Positions 47,852 to 58,372 of a DNA stretch of 64,000 nt are shown piece by piece. The stretch's first letter is position 1. Each line of letters opens with the position of its first letter. The notes beneath the pieces were generated by a model. The model did no database searches and had not been told where the DNA came from. It saw only the letters and a program-made list of their open reading frames with translations. Both the position numbers and the translations under genes were made by a program. Source of the DNA: AP-15 sp963698995 (GTDB lineage Bacteria; Pseudomonadota; Alphaproteobacteria; ATCC43930; CGMCC-115725); NCBI GenBank assembly GCA_963698995.1, contig CAVOTD010000010.1, positions 171,140-235,139 on the forward strand, written 5' to 3'.

Positions 47852-48299
47852 CTACTCGACCGGGTGTTGGTAGCGAAAGCCGATCGCGAGGCGGTTCCAG
47901 AGATTGATCAGGCCGATCAATGTCGTGAGGTCGACCAGCTCCTTGTCCTCGAAGTGCCGGCGAACTTCGTCGTAGGCCGAGTCGGGCGCGTGCGTTTCCG
48001 CGATGTGGGTCAGGGCTTCGGTCCACGCTAGCGCAGCCCGCTCGCGCTCGGTGTAGAGGGATGAATTCGTGCCAGGCGTCGAGTAGATAGAGCCGCTGCT
48101 CTGTTTCGCCTCCACGGCGGGCGTCATTGCTGTGCACGTGGAGGCAGTAGGCGCACCCGTTGATCTGTGAGGCACGCATCTTGACCAGCTCGATCAGGCT
48201 CTTCTCCAGGCCGCACTGCTGAATATAGGCCTCGACCCGCTGCACCGCCCGCATCGCGTCGGGTGCTGCCTTGTACGCGTTCAGACGTTTAGCTTCCAT
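47852..48299 (-). CDS. Carboxymuconolactone decarboxylase/AhpD-family protein, one frameshift near 48065
   Basis: This is an alkylhydroperoxidase-like protein of about 149 residues. The redox motif NGCAYCLHVHSNDAR with its Cys-x-x-Cys and following His is at about residues 47-61. After a one-base change near 48065 the other frame continues YTERERAALAWTEALTHIAETHAPD and ends LINLWNRLAIGFRYQHPVE, all typical for the family. Members reduce peroxides with a lipoamide partner. It is often co-transcribed with an ECF sigma gene, and a dead one lies directly upstream (48380-48835). Confidence 0.82.
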
Positions 48300-48379
48300 G
48301 ACAACTCTCTCTATTTGCGGACCCCGCGGGTACCTCGGCGATGCTACCAGTGAAATAGAACGCCTGGACCGGCAAATCG

Positions 48380-48835
48380 TCATGTTTTCCGTCGAGGATC
48401 TCGGCGCAGGCGCGGAGCGAATTCCCAAGGCTCGACATAAGAACCCGGCCGGCGCGTCCACGGCTCAGCGTAGTAGAAGGGCTGGGCGAAGGGTTGCCCC
48501 AGGCGGTCGTCGAGTGGGATTTGCTCGCTCGGCACCTGTTCGGCAGCCGTCAGCGGGAGAGTCCCCAATTGCGTGCGCCGAACCACGCGGAAAGCGTGGT
48601 GCCGCACGATTCCCCGAGGCCAGCCTGGAAACGCTGCCGGATCGACGAGGCTCGGCAATGCGGACCACGCGGCAACCAACGCCTCCTAAACCTAAACTAC
48701 GTCCTCGGCCTGGTGGAAATCACCGACGAGCGTGAGAGCCGAGCCGAAGGCGAAGTGCTGAAAGCGCCGAGTGAGTTCTACGAAGGCTCTCAGGTCGCGC
48801 TGTACGGCAAAGCGTACGAGTTGATCGAGAGCCAT
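48380..48835 (-). pseudogene. ECF RNA polymerase sigma factor, inactivated by two in-frame stops
   Basis: From ATG at 48835 the reading LVRFAVQRDLRAFVELTRRFQHFAFGSAL, in adjoining pieces, then GDFHQAEDVV and, after the lesion, EALVAAWSALP and FPGWPRGIVRHHAFRVVRR is sigma-70 region 2 of an ECF factor. At about 48680-48695 the Gln codon expected in DVVQEA is TAG, and GTTTAG is duplicated in tandem, so two stops follow each other in the same frame. The chain also loses region 4 and ends in unrelated sequence after LGQPFAQ. This is a true pseudogene, not an indel artefact. Confidence 0.75.
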
Positions 48836-48944
48836 CGCTCTCCCCTCGCTCCTAAAGTGCCCATACGGGGATACGGCCTTTATGCGTAAGGTCGATTTTC
48901 TTGATGCTATCTCGGAAAAAGGAACAGCCAGCGCTTCGTGGAAC

Positions 48945-49373
48945 TCATACGCTGACCGCGAACCCATATTGTCGGCCATGGTCTTTGCCGAAGCGCGTGA
49001 TCGGCTCATCGTAGGTGACGAACGGGCATGCAAGCTCGATCGCGGTTGCGATGAGAAGCCGATCCGCCGGATCGCGACGCTCGAAATGATGGAGTTGATA
49101 GCTGCGGGAAGCCGCGCGATGGCTGAGGGCCACTGCCTCGATGCCTGGTCGTTCAAGAAAGCGCGTAACCCAGTCCTCGATCGGAATATCCAGTTCGATC
49201 CGCCTCGTATCCAGGAGCAGCGCAATCTCCCAGACAGTAATTGCACTCACAAAAATGGTTGCGCCGCTCTGCCAGCAATCGTCGATCAGCACGCGCGTTG
49301 ACGGGTGCAGTCGGTCGTCGCCGCTGTCAAGCCACAAGACGATATGGGTGTCGAGCAAGAGGCCGGATGTCAC
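48945..49373 (-). CDS. vapC: PIN-domain toxin (VapC type)
   Basis: The 142-residue PIN-domain ribonuclease has the first acidic residue in LLLDTHIVLWL, the second in VSAITVWEIALL (Glu), the third in RRDPADRLLIATA (Asp) and the last in FVTYDEPI. These four acidic residues form the Mg2+ site of VapC toxins, which cut tRNA or rRNA. It overlaps its antitoxin gene by four bases and is translated after it. It lies on the minus strand next to the dead sigma gene. Confidence 0.9.
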   Translation of the reverse strand: MTSGLLLDTHIVLWLDSGDDRLHPSTRVLIDDCWQSGATIFVSAITVWEIALLLDTRRIELDIPIEDWVTRFLERPGIEAVALSHRAASRSYQLHHFERRDPADRLLIATAIELACPFVTYDEPITRFGKDHGRQYGFAVSV

Positions 49374-49624
49374 CGCTCGATCTCGCGACCCGTCTCGGCG
49401 TCGGGTTCGACATCGAGGGCCGGTGCGGCCAGATCCACGCCCTCATAAATCCGAACAGAACCGCGGTGAGCCCCGAACAGAGAGCCCGCCCGGGCATTCT
49501 GGTCCAGCAACCGCCGCACGGCCAAAGCGACTGCTTCGGTCTTGTTGCCGGATGTCAGTTTTTTAGCCGCCTCTTCTATCAGGGCTATCACATCGGGTCG
49601 GTTGATGGTCACGACGTTAGGCAT
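49370..49624 (-). CDS. vapB: Antitoxin of the VapB type (Rv0623-like)
   Basis: The 84-residue antitoxin starts VVTINRPDVIALIEEAAKKLTSGNKTEAVALAVRRLL, given in pieces: a short ribbon-helix-helix-like DNA-binding N-terminus with the KTEAVALA pattern of the VapB/PSK family. The C-terminal part is acidic and binds the toxin. Antitoxin-before-toxin order and a four-base overlap with vapC are typical. A palindrome just upstream of the start is the likely autoregulatory operator. Confidence 0.88.
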   Translation of the reverse strand: MPNVVTINRPDVIALIEEAAKKLTSGNKTEAVALAVRRLLDQNARAGSLFGAHRGSVRIYEGVDLAAPALDVEPDAETGREIER

Positions 49625-49642
49625 GCATATTTCCGATCATTA

Positions 49643-49664
49643 GATCATTGCTTATATAATGATC
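49643..49664. promoter_or_regulatory. Inverted repeat upstream of vapBC, likely operator
   Basis: GATCATT and AATGATC are exact inverted arms around an eight-base AT-rich centre. The site starts 19 bases before the vapB ATG, overlaps a TATAT-like promoter element, and a further GATCAT half-site lies beside it. This is the usual place for VapB autorepression. Confidence 0.6.
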
Positions 49665-49755
49665 CCGGCTCCAGCACAATGGGGCGGTGAGGGGTCCGCG
49701 TTCGGGAGCTGGTGGTTGCGTTAAGATAGGGCCGACACAACAATGAGGAGAGACA

Positions 49756-50004
49756 ATGACTGATTCGACGGCCGAGACCGCCGCCACCCTCGACGCCACC
49801 GGGCTGCTCTGCCCGCTGCCGGTATTGAAGGCGCGCCGCGCGCTTAAACCGCTCGCCCCCGGAGCGGTGCTCGAGGTTCTCGCGACCGATCCTGGTGCCA
49901 TCAAGGACTTTGAACATTTCTGCCAGACGACCGGCTGCGAACTGATCGAGGCCAGCGAGCAGCCCGGCGGCGTGTTGCGCTTTCGGCTGAAAAAGCCGGC
50001 TTGA
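49756..50004 (+). CDS. tusA: TusA-family sulfurtransferase
   Basis: The 82-residue sulfur carrier has the persulfide-forming Cys19 in the motif LLCPLPVLKARRAL. TusA-like proteins pass sulfur between IscS-type desulfurases and partners, for tRNA thiolation or molybdenum cofactor enzymes. The fold (beta-alpha-beta-alpha-beta-beta) and the closing strand GGVLRFRLKK are complete. A GAGGAGA site precedes the ATG. It is divergent from the vapBC operon. Confidence 0.9.
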   Translation: MTDSTAETAATLDATGLLCPLPVLKARRALKPLAPGAVLEVLATDPGAIKDFEHFCQTTGCELIEASEQPGGVLRFRLKKPA

Positions 50005-50194
50005 CAAGCCTCGCGCGATCGCTTTTTGCTGAAATCATGTTCGGCTCGGTTTCTGCCCTGCAACGACGAATGCGCTAGCAGCCCCGGCGCTCTCGCCCGG
50101 GCTGCGTCGGCGTCCGCCCGCTCGCGGCGCCGGCATCGTCCCAGGCAAATCAGCAGGGTAATTCCAATGACCGAGAGCGTTCTCGACGAGTCGC

Positions 50195-50626
50195 GTGGTC
50201 GGCGACAGGTGCTATCAGATCGACCGCGACCCAAGCCGTCTCGATATTCCATTGATCCATCATTTTCTTGCGGAATGTTCGCATTGGGCGCGCGGCATTC
50301 CGCTCGGAGTATTGCGTCGTGCCATCGCTCATTCGCTGGTTTATGGCCTCTATTGTGATGGCGCACAAATCGGCTTCGCCCGGCTCGTTAGCGACCGCGC
50401 GACCTTCGCCTATCTCGCAGACGTCTTTATTATCGCCGAGGAGCGCAATGCCGGTCTCGGCCGCTGGTTGATCGAGGCGATCCTGGCCGATCCGTCGCTG
50501 CAGGATCTGCGGCGCTGGCTGCTGGTGACAAAGGATGCGAAAAACCTCTACCTGCGCTGCGGATTTGCCGAGCTGTCCCGGGATCTCTGCTACCTGGAGC
50601 GGTTCGACCCCAACGTCTACGCCTGA
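50195..50626 (+). CDS. GNAT-family N-acetyltransferase
   Basis: The 143-residue acetyltransferase has the strand ATFAYLADVFIIAEERN followed by the acetyl-CoA loop NAGLGRWLIEAIL, and a C-terminal TKDAKNLYLRCGF. This pattern is the PanZ/ArgA-like GNAT branch often annotated simply as GNAT. The GTG at 50195 opens the frame. An ATG at 50167 starts MTESVLDESR in the neighbouring frame and would join smoothly with one base less, so the native protein may begin there. Substrate unknown. Confidence 0.8.
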   Translation: MVGDRCYQIDRDPSRLDIPLIHHFLAECSHWARGIPLGVLRRAIAHSLVYGLYCDGAQIGFARLVSDRATFAYLADVFIIAEERNAGLGRWLIEAILADPSLQDLRRWLLVTKDAKNLYLRCGFAELSRDLCYLERFDPNVYA

Positions 50627-50678
50627 GGGTTCGCAACAGCTAGCGTTGCGCCTGGGCTGCGACTGAGAGGAGGCCCTG

Positions 50679-51914
50679 ATGGTTCCGATTATCACGACGC
50701 CGCGGCTGATGGCGGTTGGCGGCGGCGCACTGGCCGAGCTGCCGGGCATGCTGAAGCGGTTGGCGCTCGCCAAGCCGCTGATCGTGACCGATCCTTTTCT
50801 GCTGAGTTCCGGCCATCTCGAGCGGGCGACCGTCCTGCTCGATCGCGCCGGCATCGGGTGGCGCGTATTTTCCGAGACCGTTGCGGACCCGACCACGGCG
50901 GTCGTCGAGACCGGCGCCGCGCTTCTTGCCGGCGGTGATTTCGACAGCCTTGTCGCGATCGGCGGCGGCAGCTCGATCGATACTGCCAAGGCGATGTCGG
51001 TGCTCGCCGCCAATGGCGGCCGGATGCGCGACTACAAGGTTCCGGCCGAAATTCCGCGGGCCGGACCGCCGCTGGTGGCGATCCCGACGACGGCCGGCAC
51101 CGGCTCCGAGGTGACGCGGTTCACCGTGATTACCGACACCGAGACCGACGAGAAGATGCTGATCGCCGGGCTCGCCTGCTGCCCACTGGCGGCCATCGTC
51201 GATTACGAGCTGACCCTGACGATGCCGCGGCGGCTGACCGCAGACACCGGGCTCGACAGCCTGACCCATGCGATCGAGGCTTATGTCAGCCGGCGCGCCA
51301 ACCCGTTTACCGACGGCTTGGCGAAGAACGCGATGGGGTTGATCGCGCGCCATATCCGCACCGCCTTTGCCGCGCCCGACGACCGGCCGGCGCGCGAGGC
51401 GATGATGCTCGGCGCGACCACGGCCGGGATGGCGTTCTCGAATGCCAGCGTCTGCCTCGTCCACGGCATGAGCCGGCCGATCGGCGCCTTTTTCCATGTT
51501 CCGCACGGCTTGTCGAACGCGATGCTGCTGCCCGAGATCACCGCGTTTTCGGCGCCGGCGGCACTCGAACGCTATGCCGATTGCGCGCGGGCGATGGGGG
51601 TGGCCGAGGAGGGCGAGGGCAGCCAGGCGGCGGTCGCACGCCTGCTCGACGAATTGCGGCGGCTCAACGCAGAACTGCAGGTGCCGTCGCCGCGCGCCTG
51701 GGGCATCGACGCCGAGCGCTATGAAGCGCTGCTGCCGGTCATGGCGAGCCAGGCGCTCGCTTCAGGTTCGCCGGGAACAATCCGCGAGTGCCGACCAGCG
51801 ACGAGATCATCGACCTCTACCGGCGGGTTTACGGGTCAGGATCCGGGTGGGCGTGGCCGCTATGTCTCGTCGAGCTCGACCTGGATTTCGTCGTCTATGA
51901 CGCGCACCGGATAG
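50679..51914 (+). CDS. Iron-containing alcohol dehydrogenase, frame break near the C-terminus
   Basis: This is a group III Fe-dependent alcohol dehydrogenase. The NAD motif is AIGGGSSIDTAKAM at about residue 90. IPTTAGTGSEVT follows, and the metal site includes THAIEAYVS, VHGMSRPIGAFFHVPHG. Near 51776 the frame should change, giving the family end GNNPRVPTSDEIIDLYRRVYG. The called reading instead continues out of frame to 51914, so its last 45 residues or so are not real. The real 3' end lies just before the Rieske gene on the other strand. Substrates of this subclass include lactaldehyde and other short alcohols. Confidence 0.85.
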   Translation: MVPIITTPRLMAVGGGALAELPGMLKRLALAKPLIVTDPFLLSSGHLERATVLLDRAGIGWRVFSETVADPTTAVVETGAALLAGGDFDSLVAIGGGSSIDTAKAMSVLAANGGRMRDYKVPAEIPRAGPPLVAIPTTAGTGSEVTRFTVITDTETDEKMLIAGLACCPLAAIVDYELTLTMPRRLTADTGLDSLTHAIEAYVSRRANPFTDGLAKNAMGLIARHIRTAFAAPDDRPAREAMMLGATTAGMAFSNASVCLVHGMSRPIGAFFHVPHGLSNAMLLPEITAFSAPAALERYADCARAMGVAEEGEGSQAAVARLLDELRRLNAELQVPSPRAWGIDAERYEALLPVMASQALASGSPGTIRECRPATRSSTSTGGFTGQDPGGRGRYVSSSSTWISSSMTRTG

Positions 51915-52175
51915 GTCTTCAAGTCGATTGTCGCCGGCGGATCCAAGACCTTGCCGGTTCGGATGTCGAAACGGGCGGCATGCAACGGGCACTCGATCAA
52001 TTCGCCGTCCAGCCAGCCGTCGGACAAGCGGGCATAAGCGTGCGTGCAGATGTTGTCGGTGGCAAAGATATTGCCGTCGGCGTCGTAGAGCGCGATCGAG
52101 CGACCGCCGACCTCGACCCCGATCACCTCGCCTTGCCGCCAGCTCGCTGCGGCTGGCCGCTCGCACCCAGCCCAT
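51860..52175 (-). CDS. Rieske [2Fe-2S] ferredoxin-type protein, one frameshift near 52130
   Basis: This is a small soluble Rieske protein of about 104 residues. The cluster ligands are in CTHAYARLSDG and CPLHAARF, the Cys-x-His and Cys-x-x-His pairs. The ATG at 52175 gives the family start GWVRAASRSELAA. One extra base near 52130 then breaks the frame before EVIGVEVGGRSIALYD. The longer in-frame start at 52258 lacks homology. Such ferredoxins pass electrons to Rieske oxygenases; the VanB-like reductase at 15.5 kb is not adjacent. It converges on the Fe-alcohol dehydrogenase. Confidence 0.82.
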
Positions 52176-52220
52176 CTTGTCCCCTCCATGCCGCCTTCGG
52201 CTGAACGTCCGCCCCGCCGG

Positions 52221-52478
52221 TTATTGCGAGGTATCTTCCGAAAACGCCTTGAAGGCAATTATCGTAAAGGTGTCCTTTACTCCGGGAAGCGTCTGCAGCC
52301 GCTCGGTGACAAACCGGCCGATATCGACCGTCTCCGGCAGATAACATTTCATTAAGAGATCATATTGACCGGAGGTCGAATAGACCTCCGATACCTGCTC
52401 GATGTTGAGAACCGCCTCGTCCGCGACCGCATAAGCCTTGCCCAGGTCGCATTTGACCATGACAAAGATCGCTTTCAT
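52221..52478 (-). CDS. Stand-alone Lrp/AsnC ligand-binding (RAM) domain protein
   Basis: The 85-residue protein matches only the C-terminal ligand-binding domain of Lrp/AsnC regulators: KAIFVMVKCDLGKAY, VSEVYSTSGQYDLL and LPGVKDTFTIIAF. No helix-turn-helix precedes it. Such single-domain forms occur in many bacteria and may bind amino acids and join full-length Lrp oligomers. It lies 16 bases downstream of the RNA helicase gene on the same strand. Confidence 0.88.
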   Translation of the reverse strand: MKAIFVMVKCDLGKAYAVADEAVLNIEQVSEVYSTSGQYDLLMKCYLPETVDIGRFVTERLQTLPGVKDTFTIIAFKAFSEDTSQ

Positions 52479-52493
52479 CGATCGGACCAGAGC

Positions 52494-53951
52494 TTAGGGG
52501 CGGGCGACGATCCGCGGGGGGCGGGCCAGGAAAGCCGGCAGGTCATCACCAAAGCCGACGACCGGCTGCCGATCCTGCTCCGGCTTGCGCTCCGGCTGCC
52601 GCGGGCTGCGCACAGCGACGGTGCGCGGAAACGGTGTCACATTGGAGGCCGCGACGTCAGGGCGCGAGCCCTCCGCCGCTCTTGGTTGGCGGTCGCGGCG
52701 CGGCGAGCGACTCTCGGCCGGCGCGGAGCGGGCACCATCATCGCGGCTGCGGGTGCCGTGGGGGCGATCGGATTTGACAGGCCGGCGCGATCCGCGGCGG
52801 CGATACTCGCCATATTCCAATTCGGCCGACGCGATCCCGTCGACGCCGAATGATGGAATTTCCTTGCCGATCAATTTGACGATCGCGGCGACGGCATTGC
52901 CGTCCTCGGGCGCCGCCAGCATGAAGGACCGGCCCTCGCGGCCGGCGCGGCCGGTTCGGCCGATGCGGTGAACGTAGTCCTCGGCGTGGATCGGCACGTC
53001 GAAACAGAAGACGTGGCTCATACCCTTGATATCCAAGCCGCGCGCGGCGACGTCGCTGGCGACGAGCAGCCGGATCTCGCCGTTTCTGAAGCGGTCCAGC
53101 GTCTCTGTCCGTTTCGCTTGCGGCATGTCGCCGTGCAATGCCGCGGCATCGAACCCGTGGCGGCTCAGCGAGCGGGAAAGAATGTCGACATCGCGTTTGC
53201 GGTTGCAGAAAATCAACGCGTTCTTGACGTCCTCGGAGCCGATCAGCCGGCGCAGCGCTTCGCGCTTGTCTTCCGGGTTGATCACGGCGAGCGATTGAAT
53301 GACGGTCGCCGCCGGCGATGCCGGCGGCGCAACCGCGATCTCCACCGGGTCGCGGAGAAAGGCGTCGGCGAGCTTGCGGATCTCCGGCGGCATCGTCGCC
53401 GAGAACAACAGCGTCTGGCGGGTCTCCGGCAACAGCCCGACGATGCGTTCGACATCCGGTATAAACCCCATGTCGAGCATCCGATCAGCCTCGTCGATGA
53501 CGAGAATGCGCGCGTCGGAAAGCAGGATCTTGCCGCGCCCATAGAGGTCGAGAAGCCGTCCCGGTGTGGCGATCAGCACATCGACGCCGCGATCGAGCTT
53601 TCGTTCCTGATCGACAAAACTTTCGCCGCCGATCAACAGCGCCATCGTCAGGCGGTGATGCCTTCCATAGGTCTCAAGAGCAGCTGCGACCTGGGTTGCC
53701 AGTTCGCGGGTCGGCTCCAGGATCAGCGAGCGCGGCATCCGCACCCGGGCGCGCCCGGCCGCGAGCATGTCGATCATCGGCAGCACAAAGCTTGCCGTCT
53801 TGCCGGTTCCGGTCTGGGCACAGCCAAAAACGTCCCGCCCACGCTTGACGTGGGGGATCGCTTTTTCCTGGATCGGGGTGGGATTTGTATAGCCGGCGTC
53901 GGAAACTGCCTGAAGAACTTCAGGCGAAAGCTCAAGTTCAGAAAAATCCAT
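52494..53951 (-). CDS. rhlE: DEAD-box RNA helicase, RhlE type
   Basis: The 485-residue ATP-dependent RNA helicase has all core motifs: Q motif with PTPIQ, motif I AQTGTGKT, PTRELA, GG, TPGRL, DEAD in VIDEADRML, SAT in FSATMP, then IFCNRKRD, ASDVAARGLDI and HRIGRTGRAG. The C-terminal tail of about 110 residues is basic and low in complexity (rich in Arg, Ser and Pro), typical of RhlE-type helicases for RNA binding. It likely acts in ribosome assembly or cold response; cspA and infA lie just upstream on the same strand. Confidence 0.93.
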   Translation of the reverse strand: MDFSELELSPEVLQAVSDAGYTNPTPIQEKAIPHVKRGRDVFGCAQTGTGKTASFVLPMIDMLAAGRARVRMPRSLILEPTRELATQVAAALETYGRHHRLTMALLIGGESFVDQERKLDRGVDVLIATPGRLLDLYGRGKILLSDARILVIDEADRMLDMGFIPDVERIVGLLPETRQTLLFSATMPPEIRKLADAFLRDPVEIAVAPPASPAATVIQSLAVINPEDKREALRRLIGSEDVKNALIFCNRKRDVDILSRSLSRHGFDAAALHGDMPQAKRTETLDRFRNGEIRLLVASDVAARGLDIKGMSHVFCFDVPIHAEDYVHRIGRTGRAGREGRSFMLAAPEDGNAVAAIVKLIGKEIPSFGVDGIASAELEYGEYRRRGSRRPVKSDRPHGTRSRDDGARSAPAESRSPRRDRQPRAAEGSRPDVAASNVTPFPRTVAVRSPRQPERKPEQDRQPVVGFGDDLPAFLARPPRIVARP

Positions 53952-54098
53952 TGAGAGATTGTAGCCTTATCGTAACAATTCGGTGTGTTTTGCCTAATTT
54001 GGTAAATTGGGTTTGATCTCGGAAAAGTCAATAATTTTCGGCAGACGAGATATGCTTCGACAGCACGGCAGTTGCCGTCTTGCACGAGGACCGGTGTA

Positions 54099-54368
54099 TC
54101 AGCGCCGGCGGTATTGCGGCCGGGGCGTCATTGGCGGCGCCGCGCGCTCGTCCTTGTGGCGGAAGTTGATCCGGCCCTTGGTAAGATCGTAGGGCGTCAT
54201 TTCGACCGTGACGCGATCGCCAGCCAGTATGCGGATCCGGTTTTTCTTCATTCTGCCGGATGAATACGCAAGCGTCTCATGCCCATTGTCGAGCTTTACT
54301 CGGAATCGCGCGTCGGGAAGCAGCTCGAGCACCGTGCCTTCGAACTCGATCAGGTCTTCCTTTGCCAA
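54099..54368 (-). CDS. infA: Translation initiation factor IF-1
   Basis: The 89-residue IF-1 has the S1/OB fold: AKEDLIEFEGTVLELLPDARFRVKL, then MKKNRIRILAGDRVTVEMTPYDLTKGRI, shown in adjoining pieces. The core ends near residue 72; the remaining Arg/Pro tail (RPQYRRR at the end) is usual in alphaproteobacteria. It assists 30S initiation with IF-2 and IF-3. It follows the cspA gene after a terminator-like hairpin and precedes rhlE by 147 bases of AT-rich spacer. Confidence 0.97.
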   Translation of the reverse strand: MAKEDLIEFEGTVLELLPDARFRVKLDNGHETLAYSSGRMKKNRIRILAGDRVTVEMTPYDLTKGRINFRHKDERAAPPMTPRPQYRRR

Positions 54369-54381
54369 AGAGATCTCCTGG

Positions 54382-54422
54382 ACTAAAATACGAAGGCGCC
54401 CGCTTCGGCGAAAGGGGGCGCC
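54382..54422 (-). terminator. Rho-independent terminator downstream of cspA
   Basis: Read on the minus strand, GGCGCCC and GGGCGCC form a stem around a 14-base loop, followed by TTCGTATTTT. It lies between the cspA stop and the infA start, so infA should have its own promoter or be reached by read-through. Confidence 0.65.
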
Positions 54423-54442
54423 CTCGAGTTATTTGCCGGTCC

Positions 54443-54649
54443 TCAGACCGCGCGCAAATTCACCGCGGATACCCGACCGCGCTGACCCTGCTCGAGCTCA
54501 TAGCTGAGCTTCTGGCCTTCGCGCAGGTTGTCCATCCCCGCGCGCTCGACGGCGGAGATGTGAACGAACACGTCAGCGCCGCCGTTTTCGGGTTGGATGA
54601 ACCCGTATCCCTTTTGCGCGTTAAACCATTTGACCGTACCGGTCGCCAT
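54443..54649 (-). CDS. cspA: Cold-shock domain protein
   Basis: The 68-residue cold-shock protein begins ATGTVKWFNAQKGYGFIQP and has the RNP motifs KGYGFI and VFVHISA. It is an RNA chaperone in the cytoplasm. The start at 54649 gives the exact family N-terminus; the upstream in-frame codons would lie in the 5' leader, which in this gene class is long and untranslated. The leader of about 170 bases up to the parE 3' end may hold the temperature-responsive RNA structure, but I cannot show one. Confidence 0.95.
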   Translation of the reverse strand: MATGTVKWFNAQKGYGFIQPENGGADVFVHISAVERAGMDNLREGQKLSYELEQGQRGRVSAVNLRAV

Positions 54650-54824
54650 TAGCAGTAACTCCAAGTAGCATTGTAGGACGCCGCGCGAACGCGCAGCGCA
54701 TCGGACATCGATTGGCTCGGGAGACACGGTCGGACGATCGCAGAGGAACGCAGGCCGGAAAGCCGAACCCAAACGGGTCGACAGGTGTTAGTTAAGCGGG
54801 CGCCGCCGATTTACGCAAGTGGTC

Positions 54825-56821
<1,997 letters not shown>

Positions 56822-56972
56822 GCCGCCAATATATGGAGCACTGCGGGCTGCGCAAGCAGCATTCGGTGTAGCCTTCGCCAGCAACTACTAAATGTTGGAC
56901 GGTTCTTTGACCTCGCCGACGCTCCCCAGGCGCCGCCGAGGGAACTCTCGCGCGCGCGAGGGATTTACGCTT

Positions 56973-57194
56973 ATGATGACCCCGGCAACGATGACCAACG
57001 AGCGGAAGATCTGGGAAGCAGCCTTGCTTCTCGTCCGTCGGCACGGTGCTGCCGCGGCGGAAATCGCGCACCGCGAGGCGCAGCGGCTGCGGCGCGGCGA
57101 TGACGAATTGACCTGCGTCGTGTGGTGTTGGATCGCCCGGTCCACGGCGGAGTTGCTGCGTCCTGTCCCCGGTGACGGCGAGCGTATCCACTGA
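56973..57194 (+). CDS. Small conserved-type hypothetical protein
   Basis: The 73-residue protein reads mostly as one amphipathic helical region: RKIWEAALLLVRRHGAAAAEIAHREAQRL, then DDELTCVVWCWIARSTAELL, quoted as pieces. The pattern WxxALLLxxRHG resembles short alphaproteobacterial proteins (DUF6961-like) of unknown role. The ATG at 56973 has a GAGGG site; later in-frame Met codons are possible. It is divergent from parE and precedes msrB by 93 bases. Confidence 0.55.
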   Translation: MMTPATMTNERKIWEAALLLVRRHGAAAAEIAHREAQRLRRGDDELTCVVWCWIARSTAELLRPVPGDGERIH

Positions 57195-57287
57195 GTTCGG
57201 CTCCATCGTTTGCTCGCTGCCTCTTCACGCGGCGCCAGGGCGCTCCGATATTCGATCGGTTGGATCCTAAGTCCGAGAGGGAACGGG

Positions 57288-57806
57288 ATGGCAGAGGGCC
57301 TGTTGGGCCGCTTCGGCGGCCGAGGACATTCGGCGGCCAAATCATTTCCGCTGGCGCTGAGCGAGGAAGAATGGCGGCGCAAGCTGTCTGCCGCGCAATA
57401 CCGGGTGTTGCGCGAGCATGGCACCGAACGCGCCGGATCGAGCCCACTCGACAAACAATATGGTGAGGGCGTCTATCACTGCGCCGGTTGCGGCCAGCCG
57501 CTATTCCCCTCCGACACCAAATTCAATAGCGGCACCGGCTGGCCGAGCTTTTCGGCGCCGCTCGACAACGCCGTTGAAACCAACACCGACCGCAGCTTCT
57601 TCATGACTCGCACCGAAGTTCATTGCAGCCGCTGCGGCGGCCATCTCGGCCATGTCTTCGACGACGGTCCGCAGCCGACCGGCCAGCGCTACTGCATGAA
57701 CGGCGTATCGCTCGAGTTTCAGCCCGGCGAGAAGCCGTCCGAAACCGGCGACAAGCAATCGGCGACCGGCGCGGAGGACCCGACGGCAACCGGCCCCGGG
57801 ACATAA
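57288..57806 (+). CDS. msrB: Peptide-methionine (R)-S-oxide reductase MsrB
   Basis: MsrB repairs oxidised methionine residues of the R form. The 172-residue protein has two zinc CxxC pairs (CAGCGQPLF and CSRCGGHLG), the SGTGWPSF motif and the catalytic Cys in QRYCMNGVSLEF. Homology starts at about residue 25. The first 25 residues are Gly-rich and the last 30 are Thr/Gly/Glu-rich and probably disordered; such tails are longer than usual. No signal peptide is clear, so it is taken as cytosolic. Confidence 0.94.
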   Translation: MAEGLLGRFGGRGHSAAKSFPLALSEEEWRRKLSAAQYRVLREHGTERAGSSPLDKQYGEGVYHCAGCGQPLFPSDTKFNSGTGWPSFSAPLDNAVETNTDRSFFMTRTEVHCSRCGGHLGHVFDDGPQPTGQRYCMNGVSLEFQPGEKPSETGDKQSATGAEDPTATGPGT

Positions 57807-57838
57807 CGATCGGGCGCTGCGTTCCTTGGCGACGGCGC

Positions 57839-58246
57839 CTAGCTCTTTTTGCCTGCGAGGGTGCGGTCTTGAAGCGTCTGGATCACCTGGGCGCCAAAAT
57901 CGAGCAGCAAGGCGCATTGTAAGGATTGCTCCCCGTCGGCCCGGATTCCGTCATGCGGCGCCTGCCTGAAATCGGCACAGCTCCACCGATGCCGGTCTTG
58001 GGTCGGACATGGTGTTGACCGAGAAAAATGTCCCGAACGGCGTGAGGGACGGCGAGGCCGCCGCTGTAGGGGTCGATTTGTCGCCGCTATGGCACGGGAT
58101 GCAATCGGCCCCTCGCCAGGGGATTCGCCGCACGAAACGAGGGCTGTATCATCGGCCGGCACTTGCGCACGCGCCGCGGCACAGCCGAGCAGCGCCGCCG
58201 AAACGATAATCGCCCCGCATGTGACCCGGTGAAGCCCATAAGACAT
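57839..58246 (-). pseudogene. Decayed cytochrome c (alcohol-dehydrogenase-subunit type)
   Basis: From ATG at 58246 a signal peptide (GAIIVSAALLGCAAARAQ) is followed, after a frame change near 58125, by GADCIPCHSGDKS, a CxxCH heme site, and PFGTFFSVNTMSDP, the usual sequence of membrane-bound alcohol or gluconate dehydrogenase cytochrome subunits. Another change near 58010 brings SCADFRQAPHDGIRADGE. After that the reading ends; the second and third heme domains are missing. The gene is a truncated remnant. Confidence 0.7.
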
Positions 58247-58372
58247 CGACACCTCCACCCCTGGCGAATCAAGGGACAGGTGCAGGGCACCTAAGCCCAA
58301 GCTTCACCGAGCTTTCCGTCGGCGCTTGCGTTTGTATTGACATCTGTTATTACGCAAGCCATCTTCCTAGCG

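Noticed and set aside
54650..54824. Additional small gene upstream of cspA (in-frame extension of its ORF)
   Set aside because: The extension lacks homology and lies in the expected long untranslated leader of a cold-shock gene.
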